From the NCBI GenBank assembly GCA_021432635.1, contig MU270074.1:62001-126000 (forward strand): a stretch of 64,000 bases of DNA, in the 5' to 3' direction. Below are positions 23,769 to 35,453 of the stretch, piece by piece (position 1 is the first letter of the stretch; every line of letters starts with the position of its first letter). A program made the position numbers and the translations under genes. The stretch comes from Thozetella sp. PMI_491 (taxonomy: Eukaryota > Ascomycota > Sordariomycetes > Chaetosphaeriales > Chaetosphaeriaceae). Below the pieces are notes generated by a model that was not told the DNA's origin, did no database searches, and saw only the letters and a list, made by a program, of their open reading frames with translations.

Positions 23769-24888
23769 TTTGCCTGTGCTCAGCTGTTGTTTTACTGTTT
23801 CTAATGCAGTCAGTCCTGTATCTGGTCACCAGTACGTTCTACTTCATATTATCCGGTAGGTGCTTCGGTGGCTGTTAATAAATGCCTAGGTTGATAAAAC
23901 CCTTCAAAACCGGACAAGGCATTGTTGTCACAGCGTCCTTGTATGTGACACAAAGACTCCCAAGCAGGAAGGTCTCCAGATTCCTCGTTTTGAAAGGAGT
24001 CTTGAGTGCATATTTTCTTTTGTTCAAGCACTTACCTTTATGGCTGCCGAGGAAATGCGGTCTTGGAGACCCCTTTGAATGCTCGACAACTCAGCTTTGG
24101 TTTCGCGACTGCCTCTGGGACGAGACTGCTTCCGACCTCGCGGCGGGGACCTCTTTATAAATATTTCTCGCCAGCTTGCTACTGTTTCTAGGAAGCGAGA
24201 AGCGATACACTCGGGCCTGATTCACTATCGGAAGGCTTAGTGGATCATCGCGGTTTCTCTTCTATGGCACTGTTGGCATCGATAGACCAACTCTGGTTCC
24301 GAACAATTGTTCCTTTAGGGTCTTCTTTGAGAACTAGAACTCTACTGTTACTAGAAAATTCATGCCATGCCTATGAGCTCTATGAACGTTCCCGGGCAGA
24401 CCATACGCCGAATCCTGCTCTTTGTTTACCCCTTGTCTTCTTCCCCGGGAGCGGTAGAGCGGTCTTCCACTTCCTCGGATCTGATGCAAAGGCAAGCAAT
24501 CTGCTTTTAAGAGACATTCTGACTCCGGGCCTCTTTTGTCTTCATTTTGTGCTATTCTTAGGCCGGGCTTGTCGGTCTCCTCTGTAACAGGCTCCCCGCA
24601 GTGCATTTGTGCATTTGCTCAACCACGGCTCTGATTTCTGTCAAAGCCTCCCCAAAGCGGGGCATCCCGAGATCCCGAGTCACGAGCGAGACCGGTGCTC
24701 CACACGCGGTTGGTAGGTGCAAACAAGCTGCTAGCTTCGACTCATCCGGAAATACCCCATGCTCTGTTTTCCTATCTGCTGCTTGGCTTTACACCTCTAG
24801 CACCCTTGCTACTGGCCTCGATACTTACTTGCCTGCCGATTGCGCGCGAACTGCATCGTATACCCAGGAAAAACACCCTTGGGACAAA
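23769..24888. other. Upstream region of qns1
   Basis: About 1.1 kb, moderately AT-rich. A TTATAAATA box lies at 24155-24163 on the plus strand, some 730 bp ahead of qns1, too far to be its usual TATA box unless an upstream non-coding exon exists. No other gene is supported. Confidence 0.45.
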
Positions 24889-27800
24889 ATGGCGCCCCTC
24901 GTCACTCTCGCGACATGTGCCCTGAACCAGTGGAGTCTGGACTTCGAGGGCAACCTGAGAAGGATCAAGCAGAGTATCCTAAAGGCGAAGGAGGCCGGAG
25001 CTACGCTGCGAGTCGGGCCCGAACTGGAAATTCCTGGTTATGGTGAACCATTCCTAAGCTCCAGCCACATTCTTGCGGGCCCCTTTCTCGCCAATTGGAG
25101 AGGGGCTGGCTTCCATGAATGCTGCTGACCTAGGTGCAACAGGATGTCTGGACCACTTCCTCGAGAACGAGGTGTATGAGAACTCGTGGGACTCGCTGTA
25201 TTCCATCCTTACGGATGAGTCCCTCCACGGAATCATCATCGACGTGGGCCTTCCTCTCCTCCACAGGAACTGCCGCTACAATGCGCGCGCCATCGTCCTG
25301 GACGGCAAGATCCTGTGCCTACGCCCCAAGCTGTACCTCGCAAACGATGGTAACTTCCGGGAGATGCGTTTCTTCACTCCGTGGAACCGCCCCAGGCACG
25401 TCGAGCAGTACTACCTCCCACCGCTCATCCAGAAGCACCAGGGCTGCCGCCACGTGCCCATCGGTGACGTGGTGCTCTCCACCATCGACACTTGCCTCGC
25501 CGCCGAGACCTGCGAGGAGTTGTTCACCCCCAACAGCCCTCACATTAACATGTAGGCGCTTTGCAGCTAAGCCTGTCCCTTCGGGCCGTGTTAATAACTA
25601 ACTCTGTGGTGGCTAGGGGACTCAATGGCGTAGAGATCTTTACGAACAGTAGCGGGAGTCACCATTCGCTCCGCAAGCTGGACGAGCGTATTGCTCTGAT
25701 CCAGGAGGCCACCCGGAAGAACGGAGGCGTGTACTTGTACTCCAACCAACTTGGATGCGATGGTGACAGACTGTAAGAGACCCCGCTGCCTCTCTCCGAG
25801 CTGGTTTGAAAAAGGGTCAACCCTCTTCGAAGTCGGCCGGTGCGGTGCACATGTATTAACACGCGAGCAGTTACTACGATGGCTGCGCCATGATCTTTCT
25901 CAACGGCAGCATTGTCGGTCAGTCCAGCCAGTTCTCACTCAACGAGGTCGAAGTAGTCGTCGCGACTGTGGACCTCGAGGAGGTGAGGGCGTATCGGTTC
26001 GCTCCCTCCCGCGGCATCCAGGCGGTAGCCGCCCCGCCGTATGAGCGAATCGAGGTGGATTTCTCCCTGTCCAGCGACGATCTCGACCTGTGGCAGGCGC
26101 CTACCGCCCCCAGGCCCGCGCGCTACCACCTCCCCGAGGAGGAAATCGCCCTCGGTCCCGCCTGTTGGCTCTGGGACTACCTCAGACGGTCCAAGGCGGC
26201 GGGCTACTTCGTGCCCCTATCTGGAGGGATTGATAGTTGTGCGACAGCTACGATTGTCTACTCCATGTGCCGCCTGGTCGTAGCCGCCATTAAGGAGGGC
26301 AACGAGCAGGTAATCACGGACGTTAAGCGCATTGCCGCCTTTTCATCGAAGCTCCCAGAGACCCCCGAGGAGCTGTGCAACCAGATATTCTACACCTGCT
26401 ACATGGGGATGAAGAACCAGAGCAGCAAGGAAACACGGGGGCGGGCGGAAGCCCTCTCGGAACGGATTGGGTCTTACCACACAGACGTCGACATCGACGA
26501 CATGTTCCACGCGACCAAGAATATTCTGACGCAGGCCACTGGATTCGAGCCGAAATTCAAAGGTCAGCTGTTTTCTCTGCCATGGCTTGATATTCGTAGC
26601 CAGCCTCACTAACCGAATCCCCACCATAGTCCACGGAGGCTCCGTCACCTCAAATCTGGCCCTACAGAACATTCAGGCCAGATCTAGAATGGTTCTTGCC
26701 TACTACTTCGCACAGGAGCTCTGTGAAGTTAGAAAACGACCCGGTGGCGGCTCGCTCTTGGTGTTGGGATCTTCCAACGTGGACGAGTGCCTGCGAGGAT
26801 GTAAGTGATCTGCCTAGAGCGCTAGATTCTGCGATGTTTGAAAAATGCTAATGTAGCTGACCAGACCTAACGAAATATGACTGTACGCAAGCCCTTTGCC
26901 AAACCCCTCCCGCACACGACGTGCGCAACTTAGATGGCGGGGTCGTTTCGCACCAAACCGTGATTCTTAATCCAGGCTGACATCCATAGGTTCTTCGGCG
27001 GATATCAACCCCATCGGCTCTATTAGCAAGGTTGACCTCAAGCGGTTCATCGCCTATGCCTCGAAGTCCTTCGACATGCCTATCCTGGAGGATTTCATTC
27101 ATGCCATCCCCACCGCCGAGCTTGAGCCTATCACCGCAGACTATGTAAGTTCAAACTCATGTTAGGGAGAAACACCCTCTAGGATTTTAAATACTCCCCA
27201 CCAACTAGATTACACCAGGCGTGGATGCTGACTACGAAAAGGTGCAAAGCGACGAGGCGGACATGCAAATGACCTACAAGGAACTGTCCCGCTTCGGCAC
27301 ATTGAGAAAGGTCAATCACCTTGGCCCGTATGGCATGTTCCTCCGCCTCCAGGAGGAATGGGGGGCGGATGGGACGCTCAGTCCACGGGAGATTGCCCAC
27401 AAGGTATGGTTTCGTTCGAGAGGCAGGCTCCCAATCCTCAGCTGACACATATTGCAGGTGAAACTCTTCTTCCATTTTCACCAGGTAGGTCTCCCCGTGT
27501 TCTTCATTCCCGGGTAATTCTTTATTTCATTGCGTAAAGACGGCCTATCTGGAGAGCAGTTAGCCTGTTTAGTGCGAGAACAACGGACACTGCCCCCGTC
27601 TACCTCTAGCAAGCGCTGTGACGGTATTATACGGAACCATCCCAGGGTGGCGCTCTATATTCTTCTTCCCAGAGCCAGACCATCCTCAAAAGCCGCATCG
27701 GTCCTCCGACCTATATTCGCTTCCCACTCCCCCAACTCTCTTTCCTTCATTTATTAGCCTTCCCTCTTACCCTAAACTCGTTACACTATCTAGAGCAGAG

Positions 27801-28470
27801 CAGAGTGATCCTCCCTAGATTAGGGGACATCAGTCCCTGCGAGTCCCCCTTTGCCTTTACCTACCTAGGTTGAGTCGGTGGTCCTCAGTGGGCAGCCCCC
27901 GCCTGGGTTTAAACCATGTCTAGAATCGTCGCCCACCCAAGAGAAACTAAGGGAGGGCGGCTTATCTAGTACAGACAGTACTCATCTGTCACAAGAGGGC
28001 CCTGTGTTCTTCAGCTTAATCGATCTGCAAGTGTGATCCGTGCGGTGATACTGCTTATTAGCGAACACCACACCATCCATCACCAGTGTAGTCCCCTTTT
28101 GAGCTCCTGCTTTGAGAAATGCTCCGAGAAGCTAGATATATCCATTCCGTTACTAACCGAGATAGATTAATCGCCACAAGCAAACGGTAGCTACCCCGGC
28201 GTGTAAGTCTTCCCGTGCTCCTTTTTGCCCATATTCGTCGAATCCCATCAGTATTGGAGCTCCAGCTCTTGAGACATGCTCCGGGTAGGGACGGAAACAC
28301 CCCATAGGATATTGCTAACACTAGGTCGTGTAGATCACGCGGAGAGCTACAGCCCGGATGACCACAGGTTCGACCTCCGGCCGTTTGTCTACCCGCCGGC
28401 CTTCGAGAGTTGGTCATTCAAGAAGATCGATAAGCGGGTCGAGGCGCTGGAGAAGAGAAACGAGAAATGA
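24889..28470 (+). CDS. qns1: Glutamine-dependent NAD+ synthetase (Qns1), 11 exons
   Basis: Exons 24889..25042, 25143..25551, 25617..25772, 25871..26562, 26630..26800, 26865..26882, 26990..27144, 27242..27403, 27458..27484, 28166..28202 and 28334..28470; 705 aa, the usual length. The nitrilase-type glutaminase triad is at E45, K114 and C175. The synthetase PP-loop SGGIDS is at 357-362. It amidates deamido-NAD to NAD with glutamine-derived ammonia in the cytosol. Every join keeps phase and rebuilds conserved sequence ([37 protein letters not shown]). Odd points: an 18-nt exon 6, a 27-nt exon 9, and a 681-bp intron 9 carrying a probable LTR relic. Exon 8 could instead start at 27209, adding [12 protein letters not shown] chose 27242 because relatives lack that insert. 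Confidence 0.93.
27617..27785 (+). mobile_element. Probable LTR-retrotransposon relic (LTR only) in qns1 intron 9
   Basis: A 169-bp stretch inside the oversized intron begins TGTGACG and ends CGTTACA, which are near-perfect inverted ends of TG...CA type. It contains TATATTC motifs like an LTR promoter. It looks like a lone or truncated LTR, possibly copia-like, with no protein-coding part nearby. No clear target-site duplication is left, so it is probably old. It is broken and cannot move. The assignment rests on its ends and composition only. Confidence 0.33.
28101..28285 (+). repeat. Degenerate 28-29 bp direct repeat ahead of two qns1 acceptors
   Basis: GAGCTCCTGCTTTGAGAAAT (start of copy 1, 28101-28128) and GAGCTCCAGCTCTTGAGACA (start of copy 2, 28257-28285) match at about 25 of 29 columns. 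The copies lie 37 and 48 nt before the acceptors of exons 10 and 11. Some similarity continues to the left (CCATCA.CAGT). This suggests the end of one intron was duplicated. Confidence 0.6.
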
Positions 28471-28720
28471 GGCGAGGCAAAGGGTTCGAAGTAGACGAGC
28501 GGCACTGGCGAAGATGGGAGGATTTCGATATGCAATAGACATCTTGTGTGACAGAGTCTCACTCTCGATAAAAGCTAGGTGTTACATAACAGAAACCAGA
28601 ACTGACAACCCCAAGCACCATCCTAGAGAACCAATACCCAATCCTATGCTTCCGTGATTATATATTGCTACTATAATTGCCCTCCGATTCGCCATGAACA
28701 AGACAGTACCACATCAGACA

Positions 28721-29009
28721 TTAAACTCGCTTTTCCCACAAGGGTTGCCAGTTGTCTAGATACTGCTTCATCTGATCCCTCCTGTGCGCGATAAGCTTTC
28801 CGGGTTGCCTCGAATATGAGGCCATCAGTCGTTCTGCGATGGCTGGCTGACTGGCAAGGTATATGTCCAACATCGGAACGGCCTCGTCTTTTCGGGTGCT
28901 GTTCGTATTATGTCAGCTTTTAGGATACCCTAGTTCGCTATTGGGTGAGGGTTCCTGACCTGGGACGGCCATTCGTGCAAATAGACGAGGTAGTCGATGC
29001 GCAAGACAT
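28721..29009 (-). CDS. Cryptic two-exon small gene or 3' part of a larger one
   Basis: Exons 29009..28960 and 28898..28721 give 75 aa. The 61-bp intron has a GTCAGG donor, a GCTGAC branch and an ACAG acceptor. The second exon reads DEAVPMLDIYLASQPAIAERLM, then ends DNWQPLWEKRV before TAA, with good codon usage and no low complexity. I do not recognise the family. The first exon is also open in another frame (YVLRIDYLVYLHEWPSQ) which looks more protein-like but does not join in phase. So this may be a decayed gene, or the end of a longer gene whose upstream exons lie beyond 29010. It is convergent with qns1. Confidence 0.42.
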
Positions 29010-30181
29010 AGATGCAATTCGAAAGGGGGTCCGATATAACGTGAGTCTGTATTAATATATTAAATCCTCTAGACTGAGTTGCTATTACATCAGGTCCGGT
29101 TTGCATCTAGAACTCCTGGACAGCATAAGAGGGGGACTCGTCAGGAGTCTTATTTACCCCCTAATGCGGGCCAAGTTGGCTGCGAGGAGGGGCCCCAGCA
29201 CACATATTTGAGCCATGGCCTGTTGTGGTCAATACGACGATTCACCAACGCAAGCACACCGAAGCATCATGAAGAACTCCCAGACCGCGAAGACCGCGAC
29301 ACGGATTCGTGGGCACGAAGGCATCAGCCCAAATGTGCTTTCGGTTGTGGTTGGTCGAGGGCGGGGGGCTGCCTCGAGCACCAATCACGTCGCAAAGCAC
29401 GTCTGTGCTGGTCCTGACAGAGGGAAGAAGCCTGCCGTTTGGTTCCCATTGCGGCTTAAACCCCCGGGATGAACCTATTTTATCCCGTGGCGCGTGGCAT
29501 GGGATTTCCTAGCAGTGTGAGCAAGCTTTCTCACGGCGCCGTCGAGCGATTCCCGTGGCCTCAGATCCATGGCCGTTGCGACGCCGCGCGCCCGATCCCA
29601 GGCTCGCTTTGCCGCGAGGGCCTGCACGGGGCGTATCACACCTCGGGGCGAGAATGAGATGCCAGGCTACTCAGGACGCGTTTCTCCACGGGTACGGTAT
29701 ATTTTGCAATTGTAGTGAGCGGGGGCGAGTGTACATGCGAATTTGCAGTGGGTTGCTACGGGTTTGACGCCCGCGTAGCCACGGGCATCTGAAAGAATGA
29801 CAGTTTGAGTCCCTCGGGCAAGGAAAATGACGATAGGATGTAGAATTTGAATGAGGTCATGCCTCTTCGACGTTGCCTGTCGCTATCAGATTACACCGCT
29901 AGCCGGCTTTCTCAATGCAAGGAATATACATGCTTGAACGAATGCTCTTTATCGCCTGTCGCGAGAACCAAACCATTCCAAAGTTCGTGCGAGGCAAGAT
30001 TGCTAATCTGCGTATAGAAATTACTAGACCCAAGAAAAAACTCCATAGCGTTACTCATTTCTGTACCATCCTGGGAATGTATCTCTGTGCGGCGACATCT
30101 AGTCGCCTATTATAACTCCCCTTTTCCCGTAGGGGTTCAACCCGTGCTGAGGCTTCTAGCCCCCCCCTTTGTTGCCGCGCT
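29010..30181. other. Intergenic region, no gene seen
   Basis: Mixed composition: AT-rich at 29040-29090 and 29880-30120, GC-rich between. Open frames are short and unrecognised. It could hold upstream exons of the cryptic minus-strand gene at 28721-29009. Confidence 0.45.
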
Positions 30182-33100
30182 CTAAGCCCTCTTCTTGTCT
30201 TTATCTCCAATCGTTAGCTTGATATCTCCGCTGGTGGTCCTCGCCGTGACGCTGCCGCCCCCTCTCGGCCCCTTGATGGCGTGGAACTCCTTGCGCACGC
30301 CCGGCCAGGCATCGCCGTACTTGATATCGTGGACATCGCCGACCACAACGATTTCGCCGCTCAGCACGGATAGGTCGATGCTGCCCTCCCAGCTGGCCGG
30401 GTAGTGGAGCCGGAGGCTGGCCGAGGTGGTGCTGTGTTGGCTGACGAGGGAGCGCCACGCAACGTCGCTCGCCTCTTGCTTGGAAGTAGCCTGCTTTTCG
30501 AACTGCGCGGCGATGTTGGCGGCCGCGTTGATGTCTGTCACAACCTCCCGTCTCCCCGTCGAGGGCCTCGCACCCGTGATGACGGGGCCATTGGCACCGT
30601 TGTCGTTGCCGACGTCGGGAAGCCGCGTGTAAGGATCGTCGTTACCTACCCGGCCGATTGGGACAAGCGTCACGTCGTCGCCCTCGCCGAGACCATCTTT
30701 CCCAGAGGGCAAAGACGGTGTGCCTGGCACCACTCCCATGCGAATGTACGAAGCCGTGTCGCTGTTTACCCATAGGGGATCGTAAAGCTCAATGGTCGTG
30801 GATCCACTGGTGGTCGAGGTCGAAAGCGTCGCCTTCCTGCTGTCCCCCTCGGCCATGGATTTGTCGAGCACGGGTAACAGGTCGACGGCGGTGGTCCCGC
30901 TGGTGGAGTGGAACAGGCACGCGGTGCTGAAAGCGAGCGATCCCTTGACCGAGCCGCTCGTGCTATGGACATCGACGCGGTAGTCTCGCGGTGGGAGGTA
31001 TTTCTCGGCGCGCTCCATGGTCTGGTCTAGGGCCTGGTCTTCCACCTGGCTCAGGGCGAACGCCGTCTTTGCAACCTCGATGGGCTCGTAGAACTCCAGG
31101 GTCCCGGAGAGCGACTTTATATAGAGGATGGCTGGCTTGGGATCTTCAGCTGACGCCTCCTTGGGCTCAATGCCTACGTGGATGCTGCCGGAGGTGCTCG
31201 AAATCGAGAGGTAGTCGTACAGCGGCCATGCGCCTCGGATGGGGGCGCTGACTGTCTTGACCTCGACATAGCGCGACTTCAACATGAACGACTCTGGGGA
31301 GCCGCGGTGCTTGAGACCTTCGTCGTCGGCTCCGCCCGTGGAGGCGACGATGCTGCCTACAGTCGTCTTTATCGAAATTGAATTCTGGACATCCAAGCGG
31401 AGGTTGTCCATCAGCTTCACGCCGAGGTGGATGTCCTCGATGCTAAGGCCGTCCAGCACGCCGTTCTCGGGGACCCATGCGGTTATACGGATCCTCACAC
31501 AAGGTCCAGGGCTGTGCGAATCCCAAGGGAGGCCCCGCCCGACAGTGAGGAGGAGATGCTGCTGCTCGGAATCCCATCCAGTAGCGACTTGGATGCGTTG
31601 GTCATTGACGACGACGTCGACGGCGATCGAGGGACTGGGGGTGTCTGGGCCCGAGCGCCGGAGGATGATGTCGCCCGAGATGCGGACGTCCCGGCTGTTG
31701 TGCTCGTCGTCCTGGATGTCCTGCTTGATAGAGAGGCTGCGTCCTTTTCCGAAGCTAACAGGGAACCATTGGGTGTCGAGAGGAATTTGGTCTCCCTTGC
31801 AAGTATCAGTCCCCCAAGAAGCGTCATCGTTGTCAATGGGGTATTCCATAGGGGGTCGGATGTTGGGTCTCCTGACTGGCGATTCTGCGTCTTGCCTTTG
31901 CTTCTGTGAGGGTTGTTAGAGCTGCTGAGGTTGGAGGTTGGAGGATGGAGCGAGGGGATAAGTCCACTAAAGGTGGAAGAGGCTTCATGATATATCCCAT
32001 CTGCGCTCAAGGGAGCAACCATGTGTCGCACGACGCTGACGCAGCATCATGGGCGAGGTGGTACGTAATGATGTCGATCGCAGCGAGGGTATGTGACCAA
32101 AGGGAATGCAACTACGTACCTCTTGCCGGACAGCAGTAAAGAAACTTGAGAGGAAGCCGAGGGCGATGAGGAAGAGGACAATGCCGACAAGAATGTTCCT
32201 GCACGTCCGCGAGCTAAACACGGGCAGCCTCCTCCGCACCCGGTCTTTCCATACGGGGGTGATACCCTCAAACTCGTCACCCGGATTGCCCATGCTCTCG
32301 GGCCGGCCGGCCAGAAGGCCCTGGGTCTCTTCTCGCCCCACGGCAGCAGGTGATCTAGGCTCTGCGGTGGGCGAGGGGAAGGTGCTGTAGTGACGTGAGG
32401 CTGGATCCGATGGGGTCGGCGACGTGGGCGAAGGCGTGTACGCGGGAGGGGCCTCTGATGGGACTGGCGAAGGCTGTCGTCGTCCGTACGTAGGGCGGCG
32501 CGGGGTATATGTCCTGTACGACGACGGCGCCGAGGGCGTGTACGCAGAGGATGATGACTGGCGGGAGTGCGTGGCCCCGGCAGAGGAAGACGGTCCAGAT
32601 GCGGACGCGGAGGGGTAGTAGTGGTACTGGTACTGGTCCTGCTGGGATGGCGTGTACGCGGTGCTCGCGTCGACGCTCGCGTAGGGCGTATGCGTTGCCG
32701 AGGGATGTGTGTAGTGGTGGCCGCTAGCGGACGTGGCGGCGGTGCGAACAGAGAGGGAGGCGCCGCGATCTTGGGTTCCAAAAAACGGCGGGTCCTCGTC
32801 GGAAGTCGCAGATGTGGTATTTAAGAGGCGACGGCTGGCTAGTGCTTCCTGATGGGCCTCGCGTGCCTTGCTGTCGGCCGTGCTCTCCTGGAGGGACGGA
32901 TCGTGGACCCAGACGTTGGGCACATGCGGGACATTGGACGAAGTGGGAAGGGTAGAGGAAGAATTGCCGTGGAAATAGCCGTCCGTGGGCGACAGCACAT
33001 CCTCGTCGGCCCCGGTTTCCTCGTCTTCCACGAGATAGTGGTCCATGTGCGCATCACGATCGGCGCCAGGGACCTCGCCGCCATGGAGCCGCCATGGCTG

Positions 33101-33220
33101 CGGCGTTTCGGCTTGGCCCGCCAACGAGTGGCCCTGCTGCTGGGTATGATACAGAGGATGCTCGATCTCGGCGTCCGAGTCGTCGTCCACGATGGAGTAT
33201 AGGTTGTCAGAGTAGGGCAT
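30182..33220 (-). CDS. Single-pass membrane protein with DUF4097-like beta-repeat ectodomain
   Basis: Exons 33220..32120 and 31903..30182 give 940 aa. The 216-bp intron has a GTACGT donor and a TCTAACAACCCTCACAG end. The N-terminal 310 residues are cytoplasmic-looking: acidic, then Ser/Tyr/Pro-rich with repeated YTPS motifs. One transmembrane helix (about 341-361, ILVGIVLFLIALGFL) is preceded by Arg-rich sequence, suggesting type II topology. The C-terminal 560 residues repeat the S-S-T-S-G-S-(I/V) turn (ISSTSGSIHVG, VHSTSGSVKG, FHSTSGTTAV, ARTTSGDIKL), the pattern of DUF4097-type right-handed beta repeats also seen in bacterial adhesin-like proteins. The function is unknown; a cell-surface or lumenal scaffold is a guess. 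Confidence 0.8.
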
Positions 33221-35453
33221 CGTGCCTTGAAACGCCTTGGCGGAGGTTTCACTAGAGCCCCGCCAAGCGCCAAGAAGTTTGCGAACGCCTTTGCGCCGTA
33301 ACTCTACTCCGTCTGTACCAGAGCCTGACTGTCTTAGCGACGCACTGCCGCAAGACGAAAATTTGCCTGCGTCGGTAAAGGAAGGGACAGGTGGAAGGAG
33401 GAATCAATTGACCGGAGGGAAGGGCGTAACTGGTGTACGACGCAGGAGAGAAAGGTCGACATGCAGCAGACGAAGAAGGCAAGTGGAAGGCAAGTGGCTG
33501 GCCGGCCAGTAGTGGAGAGGGAGGGGTGCTTTCCCGAGCCTCACCTTATTCCTCGAGGCCTGGTACTCCGTACAGCATGTACCAATCTGCAGTCGCCAGC
33601 TTCGGATAGTGACCTTTTGACGAGGGCTAGCTTCGTCAGCATGGACGATCTCGCCATACCATGTACAAGGCACTAAATCCATCACTGCAGCTGATTGCTA
33701 GTTGGGACCTGCCAGTGACTCCGATGACTCCAGCGAGCCGGTGCGCCGTTTCAAGGCCTGGGGCCTCTTCCTGGCGAATTATCGACGACCGTTCCCTGCC
33801 GGGACCGCTTCGCCGCGCCCGCCCGGCGAGCCTAGAACGGCGCGGGGATGGCTGGGCGCAGGTGCTTGCCCCGAGGGGCTTCAAGTTGGCTGGGTAGCCC
33901 CGCTCAAGCTTGCTCGAGCTTGGGCCCAAAGAGGAAGCTCACGGGCGCCCAAGGCGGCGCACATATGCGGTGAGCCAGCGGTGCTAACCTGCTCGGGACT
34001 TGATAGGATGCATCGCGTGGGCGAATGTCAGGCCGAGTGCGCGTCCCCATTACGCACCGGCTAACCCTCCAAGCTGCTTCATTACGACACCTGCCATTCG
34101 GTTGCAGGCCCGATAGTTAGACCAAGAGAAAAGAAAAAAAGCGGGATGAGCCTGCAGGTGTGGCACACCCACCCACAAAGCGTAAAGCGCGGCTCCAGTA
34201 CTGGCCATAGGTACAGTGCACACATAGATTGCAAGCCTCCCCTCGTAGGGCTAGGCCATGCCCTGATTGGCCTGCTGCCAGGGACTTACGAATGACGCGC
34301 GAGACCTGCAGAAAGCCCCATCGAGCGAGAGAGACGATGACGACGTCTTGGAGATGGCCTCGCCGTCACGCCCTTGCGAAGACGGAAGCCTACGACTGTC
34401 GTCTTGTCATAGCATCTTGGCAACTGTTGGTGTACTCTCGTCCCTAGGGCTAGCGGGCTGTCACAAACCGCCAAGATCCATCGAGCGTTATTGCCAAGGG
34501 AGGGCTTTGATCTCGTCTTTCAGAGCCCAAAGAGACCGACCGGCTGCGGGCTGTCAACAGTTGCTGCCCCGCCTCGCGCCCCTCGATCTGAGATCTTGGG
34601 GCTGACTGTGTTTACAATCCCCTGGGCCGAGCCTCGATCGAAATCACGATAGGAGCTCTAACCATATCAGGCACGTTGGGATTAAGGTATACGCAGCCGC
34701 TACCCATAGCATAGCCACTCTACCGCCTCCTCGGGTCGTCCTGAACAATGGCCTGCGTGCTTTTACTGGTGCGATAGCCGGGCTCAGAGAGAGCCCCAGT
34801 GACAGCCTGCCGTTGACTATACTTAAGCATAATCCGCTCTTGCATATACCTGCCTGCGTGTTAACACGCGGGTTGAGCATGGTCCCATGCCGTATTGAAC
34901 AGGTACGGGTAAGAGCCAGAGCTTGGTGGGATGCCAAAGCGCCTCGTTGCATATTTAAAGGGAGCACACGGGCTCTCGACTGTGTCTCGTCCATGTTAAT
35001 TTACCATTTCCGATCATAGCTTGACGTCTCATCTAAATGCGTATAGTATTAAAGGTGCCGGCCGGACTACGGTATCTTATGCGCTGCGGAAAATACCGCA
35101 TCTGTGCGTGGAAGCCAAAGACTTGTACACCACATGAGACTCTTGCCAAGACACTCAGTGGAAAGCACGAAGCCAGGATCGAGTATGTGGCACAGACTGA
35201 TGACATGTATTACATCCTAGCCTCCCATGATGCTTCAGCAACTCTGTATTCTAGTAGCAGCTCTCTGGTATCTCGTAAATCGTTGCCCGCAGGCCCCTGT
35301 AAACGCCGGGCGACATGGCCACATCTAACACAAGATCAAGGAGATTAAACGCCGCGTCGACTATGTAGACAGCCCCGTCCTTCACTCTAGCATTCCGACG
35401 GCTTCTGTATCGCCAGGGACCTCCCTCTCTCTTTTTCTCTGCCCCTGGCGTCT
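33221..35453. other. Intergenic region, no gene seen
   Basis: About 2.2 kb. The part next to 33220 is promoter for the DUF4097-like gene. The middle (33.7-34.6 kb) is GC-mixed with short overlapping frames; 34.6-35.3 kb is AT-richer. I recognise no mobile element, tRNA or conserved domain. Confidence 0.5.

Noticed and set aside
25134-25601. Ser/Thr/Arg-rich frame overlapping qns1 exon 2
   Set aside because: It is a frame-shifted shadow of the nitrilase domain, which carries the catalytic K114 and C175.
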